Shown here: in pieces, positions 25,070-35,546 of the stretch | How the letters are laid out: each line of letters starts with the position of its first letter | Numbering within the stretch: the first letter of the stretch is position 1 | DNA from: Volutella citrinella | Lineage: Eukaryota; Ascomycota; Sordariomycetes; Hypocreales; Nectriaceae | Direction of reading: 5' to 3' | DNA: 64,000 nt | Assembly (NCBI GenBank): GCA_034401135.1 | Contig: JAWZSP010000002.1 | Coordinates: forward strand, 4,030,001 to 4,094,000 | Made by a program: the position numbers and the translations under genes | Notes under the pieces: generated by a model | Database searches by the model: none | Told to the model about the DNA's origin: nothing | What the model saw: only the letters and a program-made list of their open reading frames with translations

Positions 25070-27060
25070 TAGCTTGGCGAGTTGGTTTCGCCGGACCGCA
25101 CGACAGCCTCTGTTCCTCTTCTGCATTACCCTAGGGACACAACACAAACTCACAAGAACATGATGCTCTTCAATCTTTCTCAAAACCACCGGGGCTTGGT
25201 AGCCGCAAAAACTAGCGAGGTATTTGCCATGGCTGTCTACGCGTGGCTGCTGACGATGCCAATCTTTCAAAATAGCATCCACCGGGCATCGTCCAATGTG
25301 ACACTGGGATGTGACAAAGAGCTCCAATCATTCCAATGAGCCATCTGTTTCACCAGTAGGGACGTTGTTGACAGTCAAATCTATTCACGGGCCCTGGAAC
25401 GGTCGCTCGTGCTACATAGGCCGCTTGTCCGAGTCTTTCTTCCCCCTGGGAGCAGGGAAGCGGCGAAGATCGCGCCAGGCGTCGTTGGTGACACCCTCTG
25501 TGGGAACTAGATTCCGGCTGCATTTCCATCTGGAAGTCGCTAGTCCAGTGTCTACAATTGGAGGGAACGCAGAAGAAGGCCCGAAGGCCTGGTAGACCTG
25601 TTGTGGCGGGCAAGTAACGCTGCAAGGCTTTGGGGTGGAGCTGTTAATACCCGTTCGTAGATCCAAGCTCTAGCCACCAAAGATCCCTAGTGATGCCTTC
25701 ACTGATTGAATACTTGACCTTGCCGAGTATAGTTGCTGTGGATCCTAGGCTGTATCTACAAACTGCGGGGGTTGGTGAAGCTATCAGTGGCGATATCAAC
25801 TCTGGCCCGCCATCCCGGTGAGTTTTCGGAGCAGCTACCGTGTGGACCAAGGCATCGACCAGTTGCCCAGAATTTGGGGATCCAGGTGGGACATTTCACA
25901 GCCCAATGAGGCTTGGATGTCCCGGCATAGGCCAGGAGTGCCAATTGAGTCACCCTGGTTGAGGATGGAATGGAAGGCGCAGCACGGCAGGGGGGGATGC
26001 TCTTCTGGCAAAACTCGATGACGACGTCTTCGTACTCTTTCTTGTAGTCGGGAAAGATGCTGAGCTGGGTCAAGCCCAGGAGACCATGTATAGAATGTGT
26101 CGGATCCGTGACCTCGGCAAGTACTGATCCTCGAGCGGCTTGTAGGAGAAGACCCGGATTATCCACCCCTGATATCTTGGTTGCTCTAAGCCCAGCCAGC
26201 CGTCGGATTCTATCCCAGTGTTGGTGAGCGTAGAATATATACCAGCTGCTTGATGGTAGGGCCTTCCGGGGGGCACAAGGTTTGTCTTCCACATCATGGC
26301 CCCAGCGATGTTCTCAAGGACATGGTGTCCACAGGCCACGCCACAACCTGCCTTTGAGCGAGGGCAATTTCTTGGGTGATACAAATCCTATGCCGGTATT
26401 CGCTGGCGCGAAGATGTAAAGGTTGTGTTCGCGATCTCCACGTCCGCCAGCTCGGTCTCCAGATGCGTGGTAGGGTGTTAGCGTTTGCTGCCGCAACATT
26501 TTTTAGGCTAGGATAGTTCTGCAGTATCTTGGGTAGCTCGAATGAACCTAGCTTGTGTCACAGAAGGCGTTACATCCTGTCCTACAGAGCCTGGATGGCT
26601 TTAATGTCGTACTTCATCACAACTTACCACATGGCCCGTTGGCATCAAGCATCGCCGGGAGCCAACCAATGACGAGCTCGGCCGAGCCCTGTATTGTCAC
26701 CATCTGGCCTACCTGATGGTCCTTATCCTCATGTTCGGAGTGGTTTTGTGAAGGGCGTTGGTCCAGAGTCTGAAAGAGGCAGCCTCTCGGCCGGCAAGGT
26801 CGCGAATGCATGCCCCTTTCGCATGGCGGAGCACGTCCAATAGGTGCGTTGTCACCTTCGCGAGCATACCATTGACGACAAAGGTATCCTCAGTCGTAGA
26901 GTTGCGCCCCATACGTCCTATGACAAGGCGGTGAATTCCCGGTTGTCGTCCAACGACACGGTGATCAGCCTTCGCTTTCGACGGCGACGAACCGGCGAAC
27001 GTTGTAGTCCGTCAAGCTTGATCAGGATGATTCGTCGCCGACTCCAATCCAAGGGCCAGT
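25070..27060 (-). pseudogene. Degenerate HET-domain (heterokaryon incompatibility-type) gene
   Basis: Read leftwards, scattered pieces in different frames follow the order of a HET-family protein. At about 26.94-26.90 kb a relic of the ALSYVWG block appears with a stop inside. At 26.76-26.65 kb come LWTNALHKTTPNMRI, then GQMVTIQGSAELVIGWLPA. At 26.35-26.31 kb there is VACGHHVLENIAGAM. At 26.10-25.84 kb there are SIHGLLGLTQLSIFPDYKKEYEDV, LALLAYAG and KCPTWIPKF. At 25.32-25.12 kb there are ELFVTSQCHIGRCP and GYQAPVVLRKIEEHHVLV. The pieces need several frame changes and include stops, so the gene is broken. Intact relatives trigger cell death when unlike hyphae fuse. Exact ends are uncertain. 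Confidence 0.65.
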
Positions 27061-30000
27061 AGAGGGATAGGGGCGGCTACTGTGAGTTGATTGATTTGCC
27101 ATCATGGTTCTTTTCATCATTGGTGTCCGTTTGATGGCGTTTGGCTGTCGTGAAGCGCGGGCATGGCAACGTCACTATTCGCACCACATCTTGTTTCTCT
27201 CTGAGCAGCCGAATAGAATGGTGCTTGCGAGCAAGGGAAAGACCTGTTGACAGCATTGCATTGTACTGGCTTCATGCCCCTACCCAGCTGTTGCACGATC
27301 GTAGCCAGGCGCAACAATCCGACACTGCTTGATATGCTTGACACTACCTACTGCACCACTTGAATTAGCTGAGGCCCATAAGATGAAGGTCTTGTCCCTT
27401 GAGATTTTGCAGACCTTCGGGCGGAGAAGATGCCACAGCCAAGAAAGCATGAGTAGCTGACAAGTGAGCCAGAATGAAAAGTGTCAATGGACGGCCAATT
27501 TGCCTTCAATAGATGGGAACGGCGTCGTTCATCCGACAGAAGAGCTTCCATGGCGGAATTGGCCAAACCTCGATAAGACCTAGCAAAGAAAGTATGCATG
27601 TTGAAGGAACTGATAATATCCTCCATGTATGCACTGAGGATTCGATTCTCAGCTCGGGGTTATTGGTGAACGCTGGTTTGGGAAAGAAGAGCAAATCAAA
27701 TCTGCCATGGAAACTATGACTTTGCATTTCTCGGGCGCATCTAATGACTGGAGTCACAGAAACGACAAACAGCTCCCGAGGCCCATGTGATCAATACCAC
27801 TAGGCCCTGGGCTCTTGGATGAAAGAGTGAAATGAACGACACAGCCGGTTGCTCGTGTTACCCACAGTTGATCCCTAATCCCTGGCCGGCCAAATCTAAC
27901 GGCACCGCTAGTCTTGTCAGAATAATGGGAGAAAGGCGTCTGAGACGCGGTGGATATTGCATTTGTACACGCTGGATGATGGCCACCCGGCATGAGAGGG
28001 AGCGGCCGTCAGTGGCATCGATTCCTTTCCTTGATACAAAGAGGCACGATTACGAGTGTTTCGACGATCATTATAGGCAATGACTTTGAACCCGGAGCTT
28101 ATTTCCGCCCATAAGCCTCCTTTTATTAATGATTCGGACATTCAGATTGTGCTGATCGCCACGCTCTTTCCTTCGAGCACGACATTCGTTATCCCCTACC
28201 CTCGGGCCTCGGTAGTACGGCGTTTGCTGTGTGTGCGTCCCCAGCAGAAATGAAAAGAGGAGCGATTGATTCTGCTCGTCTGGCGCTTGCCGCTGCTTTG
28301 GGCAAAGAGTGTGCGGGTCGGGGCGCTGGTGGGCTTTAGCCAGGAGTAGTTCGAGGCTAGATGCTCGGCTAGATGTCCGGTGCTGATCGACGGTGGCGAG
28401 CTGGGATGAGGAATCGATCTAGAAGGCTTGGAAAGAAGGAATATGTAGCTACGAAGACGGGCTTGAAAGGCTGAGGGATCAATTGGCAGTCGACCACCTT
28501 GGCGGATGTCCGGTTCTGGATGATGGGCCACGAGAGGGTTATTGCAAGGCTGAGAGCATCTCGTTCAAATGCAGGGTGACGGAACCGATGGGGGCCCAGC
28601 AGCGGATCCGCATCAGATTACAGAAGCGAACCTGATGGTAGTGACCGGTGCCAGGAATTTGGAACCATTTGATATCAAGGGCATGTCTCCGCTTTGGATG
28701 CACCACATTCAGGCGTCTTGGATGGTAGGTTGCCTCCCTGGCCTGTGCTGCGTCGTTCCTCACGCTGGTAATGGAAAGTCACTTGCCGTTCTGGTCCTGG
28801 CCGTTGGATGGTCCGTTCGTGATGATGGCTATCAGTGCGGACTTGAGCCTCGTGGGACCGCAAAGGGGTTCAACCCACCACCCTGGAAGAACGGTGGACC
28901 AAGTCCCCATAGTTATCTGAATAGCCCGTCGTTGAGGATAACGGCAATATGTCGACGACTATACTGACCAGGCATGGCCCTTGTCCTGCTTAGATGATTG
29001 CGTCTCAACACGTGGAGATGCAAACTCCCCGAGCCGTGCTTGAAAGCGGGCCTTGCCATTCCCACGTGTTTGACTGCTCTGGTCCAAGACACTCGCCAAA
29101 CCTCGAGGGAACCATCTAGGAAACCAGGGATGTCAATCACTTTTCGGATATGTGCCTTACCTGCCGGATGTTGCATTCGGGGGACTGCGACTAGGCCGTA
29201 AGCACGTACCGGTCGTTTTGGCCTCTCCACCATATTCCACCTGCGAGGCTGCTAGTGAAGTAGTAGAGGCACTAGCGGCGACTCGATCAGCCTCAGCACC
29301 CGGTTTTCGCGGACGATAACGCCCCGTAGATCGATCCCTTTTCGATTTGGGTATTTCGTGTATGGGGAGCCGCAGAAGATTCCGCAATAAACCCCACACG
29401 CCAGGGGCCATCGTGTAGCTCTATTGTTTGTCGTAGGGCAGAACGGACAGAATCCTGAGTGAGACGAGTGAGACTGGGAAGTAGGTAGGTAATCCACTGG
29501 GCCAGTCGCGACTCGGGGATCTGCGGATGCCAAGCAGACGATGCCCTGTATGCGGCATGGCGACATGGACCTGGTCCCGGCAGTTCAGGGCCAGGGCCTT
29601 GGTCGTGTGAGCACGGTTCTGCACGCGCGCGCAGCTGCATCTGCCAGCACGTTTTCTCTTTTCACCTACCAGCCCCTGAAATGGTGGGCCTGCCTCCCCG
29701 GATCGACATTACGGGAGCCCACCGAGAAGACGCGGCCGGGGGGAAGACGCTGGGCTGCCAAGCGAACGCCACGCGGTGGTGAAGCTGAGTTGAGGCGTTG
29801 TATCTTTGGCTACTCGACTCCCATGCGGCGAGAGATTCCGCGCGCGTCCTGTTCCGAAGGCGCGACTAGTGGGAGCCTTGACTTAGTTGGTGGGCCACAG
29901 CATCGGTTGGCTTGGAGGACCAACCATCCCGTTGGACGTTCCTTGTTGGAGGCGCATCTCGAGGACCACGTCGTCGACCGTCGACCAGCCCGCAGTCCGA

Positions 30001-30880
30001 GCGTGCGCTAGCTTTGCCAAAAACCAACGTGGACGAGCGCCAAAACGCACCCACCCCTGGCACTAAAGCGCGGATCCTGACTCGCGGCGTGCAGCACAGT
30101 AAGACGCACCCCGACACTCTTTGTTCCGCTGGAGATCTGGCCTGGCCGCCTATCTGCGCCGGGGGGCAGGCGTGTCGATGAAGAATCCGCGGCTTGCGCT
30201 ACCCGAGCTAGGAGATTGCGACGCCAGCCCTGACGGCTTATGAATTCCCCGGCCTCGTGGCCTTGAGTAGATCTCGCCGTCGCAGCCACAGACGACTCAC
30301 ATGGCCTCCTCCTGGTGGGGTTGAGCGTCCAAGCATCGACTCTGTGCGTCCCCCCCGAAGCTGTGCATTCCCTGAAACCTCGTTGGTGGAGGGCTCGTTG
30401 GTGGAGGGCTCGTTGGTGAAACTGTTGGCTCTAGCCGAGGACGACTTCACCTGCAGCCTGAGTTGGCAGATGAATGGTTGCCCGGAGCAGGCTCTAATAT
30501 CGAGGCCGCCATGGACGAGGACGACACACAGTCACCGCCCTGAGCCCAGGCCGCGCGACTAACTGTCAGGACTGATTGGGTCTAGGCGGATCCCGGAGGT
30601 GCTCTGCATCACAGATTCCCGCCCCCAGAACCCAGCATTCTCCGGCCCTGGAGCCCAGCCTACCGCCGTCCGCAGAGATGGCAGATCTGGGCTCGACCAG
30701 CCTGCCGATCCCGAGGCGACGGGGACTGCAATAAGAAGAGTGCAGCAGCCCACAGGGTGCCCACGGTTTGCTGCCGGCCCTTTTGCTTTTGTGACCCCGT
30801 CGAGATCTCCCCCCTTACTTGGAAGAAGAAGCATCTCTCGTCGACCGTTGTTGCTTTTTCCCCAGAATTTGTCCGCCAGG
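27061..30880. other. Unassigned region between the HET relic and the rhodopsin-like gene
   Basis: No frame here is recognisable. A minus-strand stretch at 29.57-29.25 kb (peptides such as QWITYLLPSLTRL and TIELHDGPWR in neighbouring frames) looks less random than its surroundings and may be another relic. The last 300 bases or so before 30881 are probably the promoter and leader of the next gene. Confidence 0.4.
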
Positions 30881-32231
30881 ATGTCAGCGGTAACGGCCTT
30901 TGCCGCCGAGGCCTTCACCTTGCTGTCCATTGGCGTCTTCGTCATCGGCCTGCGCACCTACGCCCGCGCCAGGCTCGTCGGCTTCAGCAACTTCGAGGCC
31001 GATGACTACCTCATGCTCCTGGCCATTGTGCCTTATACGATCGAGACGGCCCTTGCATACTCCGTCGGCGCGCAGTTCCATGGGCTCAGCAACAGCGCCA
31101 TGACGGACGATGAGCGCGCGGCGCTGGACCCGAATAGCGACGAGTTTCGGTGGAGGTGAGTCGGTGGAATTGCATCTGTGTGTGCGTGGATATGGGATCC
31201 TGAGTCTAATCTTCTTGTGCCAAAGGGTCGGTGGCTCCAAGATTCAGGTTGCGGGCTGGATCATGTATGCGTCGGTTCTTTGGGTCATCAAGGCCGCCCT
31301 CTGTGCCTTTTACTTCCGCCTGACGGTTAGTCATATTGCTCTTGTCTGGCTTGCGTTGAAGAAGATGCTGACTTACTGCCAGGCCGGTCTTGCGTCTTAC
31401 CGAACCCGCATCTACATTGGCATGGGACTCATCGTAGCCACATACGTCGCCATCCTCTGCTCTCTCCTCTTCAGTTGCCTGCCATTTCACCGATTCTGGC
31501 AAATCAACCCCGACCCTGGCAGTGAGTGTCGCTATCCAGAGCCCGCTGAGGTAGCCATTGAGCATTCTAACTCGAGTCGAATAGATCTATGTCAGCCCGC
31601 CGCTTCAAAGGTCTACATCTTCGTCATCGTGTCGCTCAACATCGTCACCGACGTTTACCTTCTCAGCATTCCCATACCCATGCTCTGGGGAGCCCAGATC
31701 CCCAAGGTCAAGAAGATTGGCCTGGTGGTCCTCTTTTCCGGCGGCATCTTCGTCATGGTCGCTGGCCTTCTCCGCTGTGTTCTCATTCTGCAGGCAAGTT
31801 CCCTCTTGTTTGACCTTCAAACCGCCACTTCTTCTGACCGTCCCCTACAGAACCCGATTTCCGGCCCTCAAGAAGGAGCTTCCTGGGCGGTGCGAGAGTC
31901 CTTTGTCGCCGTCGTCACCTCAAGTCTGCCCATGACCTGGGGATGGATGCGACAGAAACTGCGCCCCATCTTTGGATCCATGCTCTCGTCCAACAACAAG
32001 TACAACAAAAAGGGCCCCGAGCCCGGCAGCATCATGCTCGGCGACCAGAGCGACCGCACAACATGGCGAAGCCAAAACATGAAGTCTACGACGCAGACCA
32101 CCGCGACCCGGGGAGACATGTTCATGCACGCCGGCGAGTCCAGTTCCGACGAGATCATGCCGAACCGGGGGCTGGGCATCACAAAAGAGGTCGAGTTCAG
32201 TGTATCTTCAACATCAAAACCTGCCCCGTGA
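30881..32231 (+). CDS. Fungal rhodopsin-domain (SAT4/Pth11-related) seven-helix membrane protein
   Basis: Five exons fit: 30881-31155, 31226-31325, 31383-31521, 31585-31793 and 31851-32231. They total 1104 bases, giving 367 residues. The protein has seven hydrophobic segments. Family marks include LRTYARARL followed by the ADDYLMLLA block in helix 1-2, and KAALCAFYFRLT, FSCLPFHRFW, LCQPAASKVYIFVIVSLNIVTDVYLLSIPIPMLW and ESFVAVVTSSLPM. The Ser/Thr-rich tail from about residue 275 is cytoplasmic. Related proteins act as plasma-membrane receptors or are of unknown role. Intron 4 starts with GC (CAG/GCAAGT) rather than GT. It is 57 bases with no in-frame stop, so reading through adds 19 residues. 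It converges with the MFS gene that follows. Confidence 0.85.
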
Positions 32232-32747
32232 AACCGAACGAAAGCTGGGGAACGAAACGGGGCTTGGGAACATGGCGTCAAATAGGTTGCACCACATGAT
32301 TCACACCTTCATAATCTTGATAGAATTAGCGTCAATGATTGTCTTTCGGAGCTGATGCTTGGAGCTTGCACTCACTAGCTCTGCTTGGCGCTGGCCGTTG
32401 ATTAGCTACCGCGTGGCCTATTTCTCAAGCCACAGCGGATTCTTGAGCGCTGGCTCCTAGCTCGAGCTGCGGTTCAATCACGATGACTACGCTCTCCACA
32501 TGGATAGATACCCGGACGAAGGGAGCCTTGGCTTGGCATAGTAATAGCCCGAATCGTATTCAAACTGCGCGATAGTCGCCATTTCGTACTACAGTTGACC
32601 ATCCCGGAAATATATATCCACACTTGGTAAGTGCGCTCGCGATGCCGTTTCTGGCCTCCTGAGCAGAGAAGGGAAAATTGTTTTGCCAGGCTCTGTGGAG
32701 CCCTGCTAGGCTGGCGTTGCCGGGAGTAGCGTCGTCATGGGAATATT
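32232..32747. other. Convergent intergenic region
   Basis: This 0.5 kb lies between two facing 3' ends and presumably holds both polyadenylation regions. No other feature seen. Confidence 0.6.
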
Positions 32748-34481
32748 TCACTGGTCCATGCCGTCGCGGATGCGGAGGAAGGCGAAATATCTCCCCTTGG
32801 TCGACCCACGGAAGCGCTTTCCAAAGGTGATCATGGGCCAGGAGAGCATTAGAATGACAAAGCTCAAGGCGCCCAGCTCAATGAAGCAGTTCTCCATGCC
32901 CGTGTCGAGCCAGTAGCTAGCGACAAAGGTGAAGATCATGGCCATGGTGTTGTTGATGACGGCGACACCGACCATGCCTTCCAGCACGACCTCGGGGTAG
33001 CTATCGGCCAGGTACGTGATGCTCAAATCGCCCGCGCATCCGTACCCGAAGCCGATGAAGCCGAGTCCAAGGTACGGCACCGGCCAGTCCCAGCCCCGGG
33101 CGGAGCCGATGCCGAACAGCCACATGCCGGTGGGGAACACGGCGGCGCACAGGAACATGAGGTAGAGCCGAAACTCGGCCTCCATGATGCCCCCGTTGCG
33201 GCGGCTCATCCAGAGGCTGAACTTGTCGCTGCAGTAGCCGCCGTAGAAGCAGCCGATGACGCTGCCGATGAGGCACGGCAGGTTCATGTTGCCCACGGCC
33301 GCGTCGTCGTAGTTGTACGGCTCGTTGACCCAGTAGTCCTCCTGCACCGTCAGGTAAAACGTGAGAGCGACGTTCTGCATCCCCCACTGCAGGCCCGCGA
33401 ACCACACCGCGGGGAATGTGAAGATGCGCATCGTGTGCCACAGGCGGTAGACGTACTGGCGGAAGCCGAGCCCACGCAGGTTGGGAGCGGGCGTGATTAC
33501 TGCGATGCGCTTCCAGTACGACTTTTTGCGGTAAAAGTCTTCTGGGTAGCCGCTCTCGTCGGCGTACGAGACGGTCTCGCCCTGGGCTACCTTGGTTGAG
33601 CTGGCAAGCGGCTCAGATGCAACCTTCTCAGACTTTGACTCCTCCAGTCCCTGGACGTCGTCACGGGCGGGCTCGTTGGGTGATGGCGTCTTGGTATCCT
33701 CGGGCGTGCTGCGTTCCTCTGCGCGGTCGCCAACCTGCCGGGGCGGGTGGCGCTGGAAGGCCGTCTCTTCGAGTCCAAAGTAGAAGAGGACCAGCGTAAA
33801 GCCGGACAAGATGGCGCCCATTGCGCCGATCCAACGCCAACCGATGTTGTGGGCGACATGGCTGCCAATCAACGGGCCAACGTACGTGCCAACCGACGTG
33901 GCCAGCGTGTAAAAGCCCAGCGAGGTGCCGTTCTGGTGCTCGAACCAGATGTCGAGGAGCGACAGCTGGACGACGGCCTCGGCGACCGACTCGGACGCGC
34001 CGACGAAGAGCTGCGACCAGATGGTGTCGTTGACGTTCTGCAGGCGGCCGAACCAAATACCGCCGATCAATCCCCAGACGATGCCGACGAGGTAAAGAAT
34101 CCTGCGACCGTAGAGATGGACCGCCGGCGAGCTGAGCAGGGCCCAGTAGCCGATGGCCGTGAAGAGCACGCCGGCGCCCGTGTTGAAGTAGTCGTAGCTG
34201 ATGTTGTACTGCTCGTTGACGCCCGTGCTGGCGGCGCCCGCGACATTGGACGTGGCGGCCGTCAGGGCGACAATGTAGCAGACAAGGACCGAGTGGAATA
34301 TCTTGCGCGCGAGGGACCAGTTCAGCGGGTCGTTGGGCGACTTGGACGGCTGCGGGACGAGGATGATGTCGCCATGTTTCTCGAGCGTACTGTCGCCAGA
34401 CGCGCTCGCCCAGTCGTCGGTATAGAGTCGTCGCGTTCCTGGGAGCTCTCCATGGAGTTGGTCATTGGGGTGATCTTCCAT
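32748..34481 (-). CDS. MFS transporter, DHA1 drug:proton antiporter type
   Basis: A single intronless frame of 577 residues starts at the ATG 34481-34479. The N-terminal 50 residues are polar, with the common family lead-in SPNDPLNWSLARKIFHSVLV. Twelve hydrophobic segments follow. The loop after helix 2 carries VHLYGRRILYLVG, a form of the MFS signature, and the fifth segment has TSVGTYVGPLIGSHVAHNIGWRW. A long acidic cytoplasmic loop (about residues 245-310, rich in Glu, Ser and Pro) separates the two halves, as in fungal DHA1 and HOL1-like carriers. Such proteins export drugs or move polyamines and cations; the substrate is not predictable. An ATATAT run at about 34750-34765 lies upstream. 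Confidence 0.9.
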   Translation of the reverse strand: MEDHPNDQLHGELPGTRRLYTDDWASASGDSTLEKHGDIILVPQPSKSPNDPLNWSLARKIFHSVLVCYIVALTAATSNVAGAASTGVNEQYNISYDYFNTGAGVLFTAIGYWALLSSPAVHLYGRRILYLVGIVWGLIGGIWFGRLQNVNDTIWSQLFVGASESVAEAVVQLSLLDIWFEHQNGTSLGFYTLATSVGTYVGPLIGSHVAHNIGWRWIGAMGAILSGFTLVLFYFGLEETAFQRHPPRQVGDRAEERSTPEDTKTPSPNEPARDDVQGLEESKSEKVASEPLASSTKVAQGETVSYADESGYPEDFYRKKSYWKRIAVITPAPNLRGLGFRQYVYRLWHTMRIFTFPAVWFAGLQWGMQNVALTFYLTVQEDYWVNEPYNYDDAAVGNMNLPCLIGSVIGCFYGGYCSDKFSLWMSRRNGGIMEAEFRLYLMFLCAAVFPTGMWLFGIGSARGWDWPVPYLGLGFIGFGYGCAGDLSITYLADSYPEVVLEGMVGVAVINNTMAMIFTFVASYWLDTGMENCFIELGALSFVILMLSWPMITFGKRFRGSTKGRYFAFLRIRDGMDQ

Positions 34482-35546
34482 CCGATTTGATGATGCGAGC
34501 TAGCTGCGCCTTGTCAAAAAAGCTTGGCACAAGACGGTCGTTGTTGTTTCAGTGGTTCTGTTTGATGTTTCTAGATCACGGCCTCCGCGCTGGGCGGCTA
34601 GAGCCTCATTCATACACTTGCAGACGGAAGACTGGGCGGGAAGAGCTGTATGCTGGAGCGCAGAACCTGGACGGCATTGAAGGCAGAGGCGTGGATGTGA
34701 CCGAGGGTCGTGGTTTTTTTTCCGCCACCGTCTGGCGAGGAAATTTTTTAATATATATATATATATCGTTCCCGGGTCCACGGGATCCTTGAAGGAAACA
34801 CAGACCACCCGCCAGACAGGAGTTGGGCATCAGGCCGCAACGGGAAGGTCGGGCCTTCTGGGCCTGTACCGGGTCTTGACTGATAAGAACGGAGGCGATT
34901 ACTCGGAATGGTACGTTGCGCGAGATCCTAGCCGGGTTGGACGGCAGGGTTGCGGATGCTTGATTCTCCATGTGGGGGTCCCAAAATGAGAAATGGGCAC
35001 ACCTTGTGCCATCGAGATGGGTTCCTCTCCACCGGGACCCGGCAGGGGCGCCGAGGGCAACGCGAAAACTCTGCTCTGCGATGGCAAGGCCCATCTGCCC
35101 CGTACGGCCCCGGGAGCTGGTCCGGCCAAGGTGACCGCGGTGACGTAGGATGAGAGGCACACGACCAAGGATACGACTCCGGGGTCATGAGAGGTCGCAT
35201 GGGTAGCTCACCGGCCGGTGAGGGGCCGAGAGATGGGAGGGTGAGAAACGTCCCACTAAGCGGATATCGGGAAATCGTATGTCGATCGGGTTTTGCATGG
35301 AAATGCTGCAGATAGGTAGATGCCCGAAATAATGCGACTTTGCGGCGCTCGTGATTCTGACAGAACCTTTCGCTAATATGCAAAGTAGACGCACCGGCTA
35401 ACTGGTCCACAGCCCTATAGATACAAGAATGTCAACACCAGTTGTCAAAACACCGTTGACGCCATCGCTTAGTTCCGTGGCTACTGGTCAGATGCAACAT
35501 TCGCCTACGGCAACAGCAGATCCGGTACACAAGCCCTCCATCCGGG
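34482..35546. other. Intergenic region between the helicase 3' end and the MFS start
   Basis: About 1.06 kb. It holds the MFS promoter, including an alternating AT run near 34750-34765, and the helicase terminator region. No coding signal seen. Confidence 0.55.

Noticed and set aside
33747..34490. A 247-codon plus-strand frame
   Set aside because: Antisense shadow of the MFS transporter gene; Arg/Asp/Val biased.
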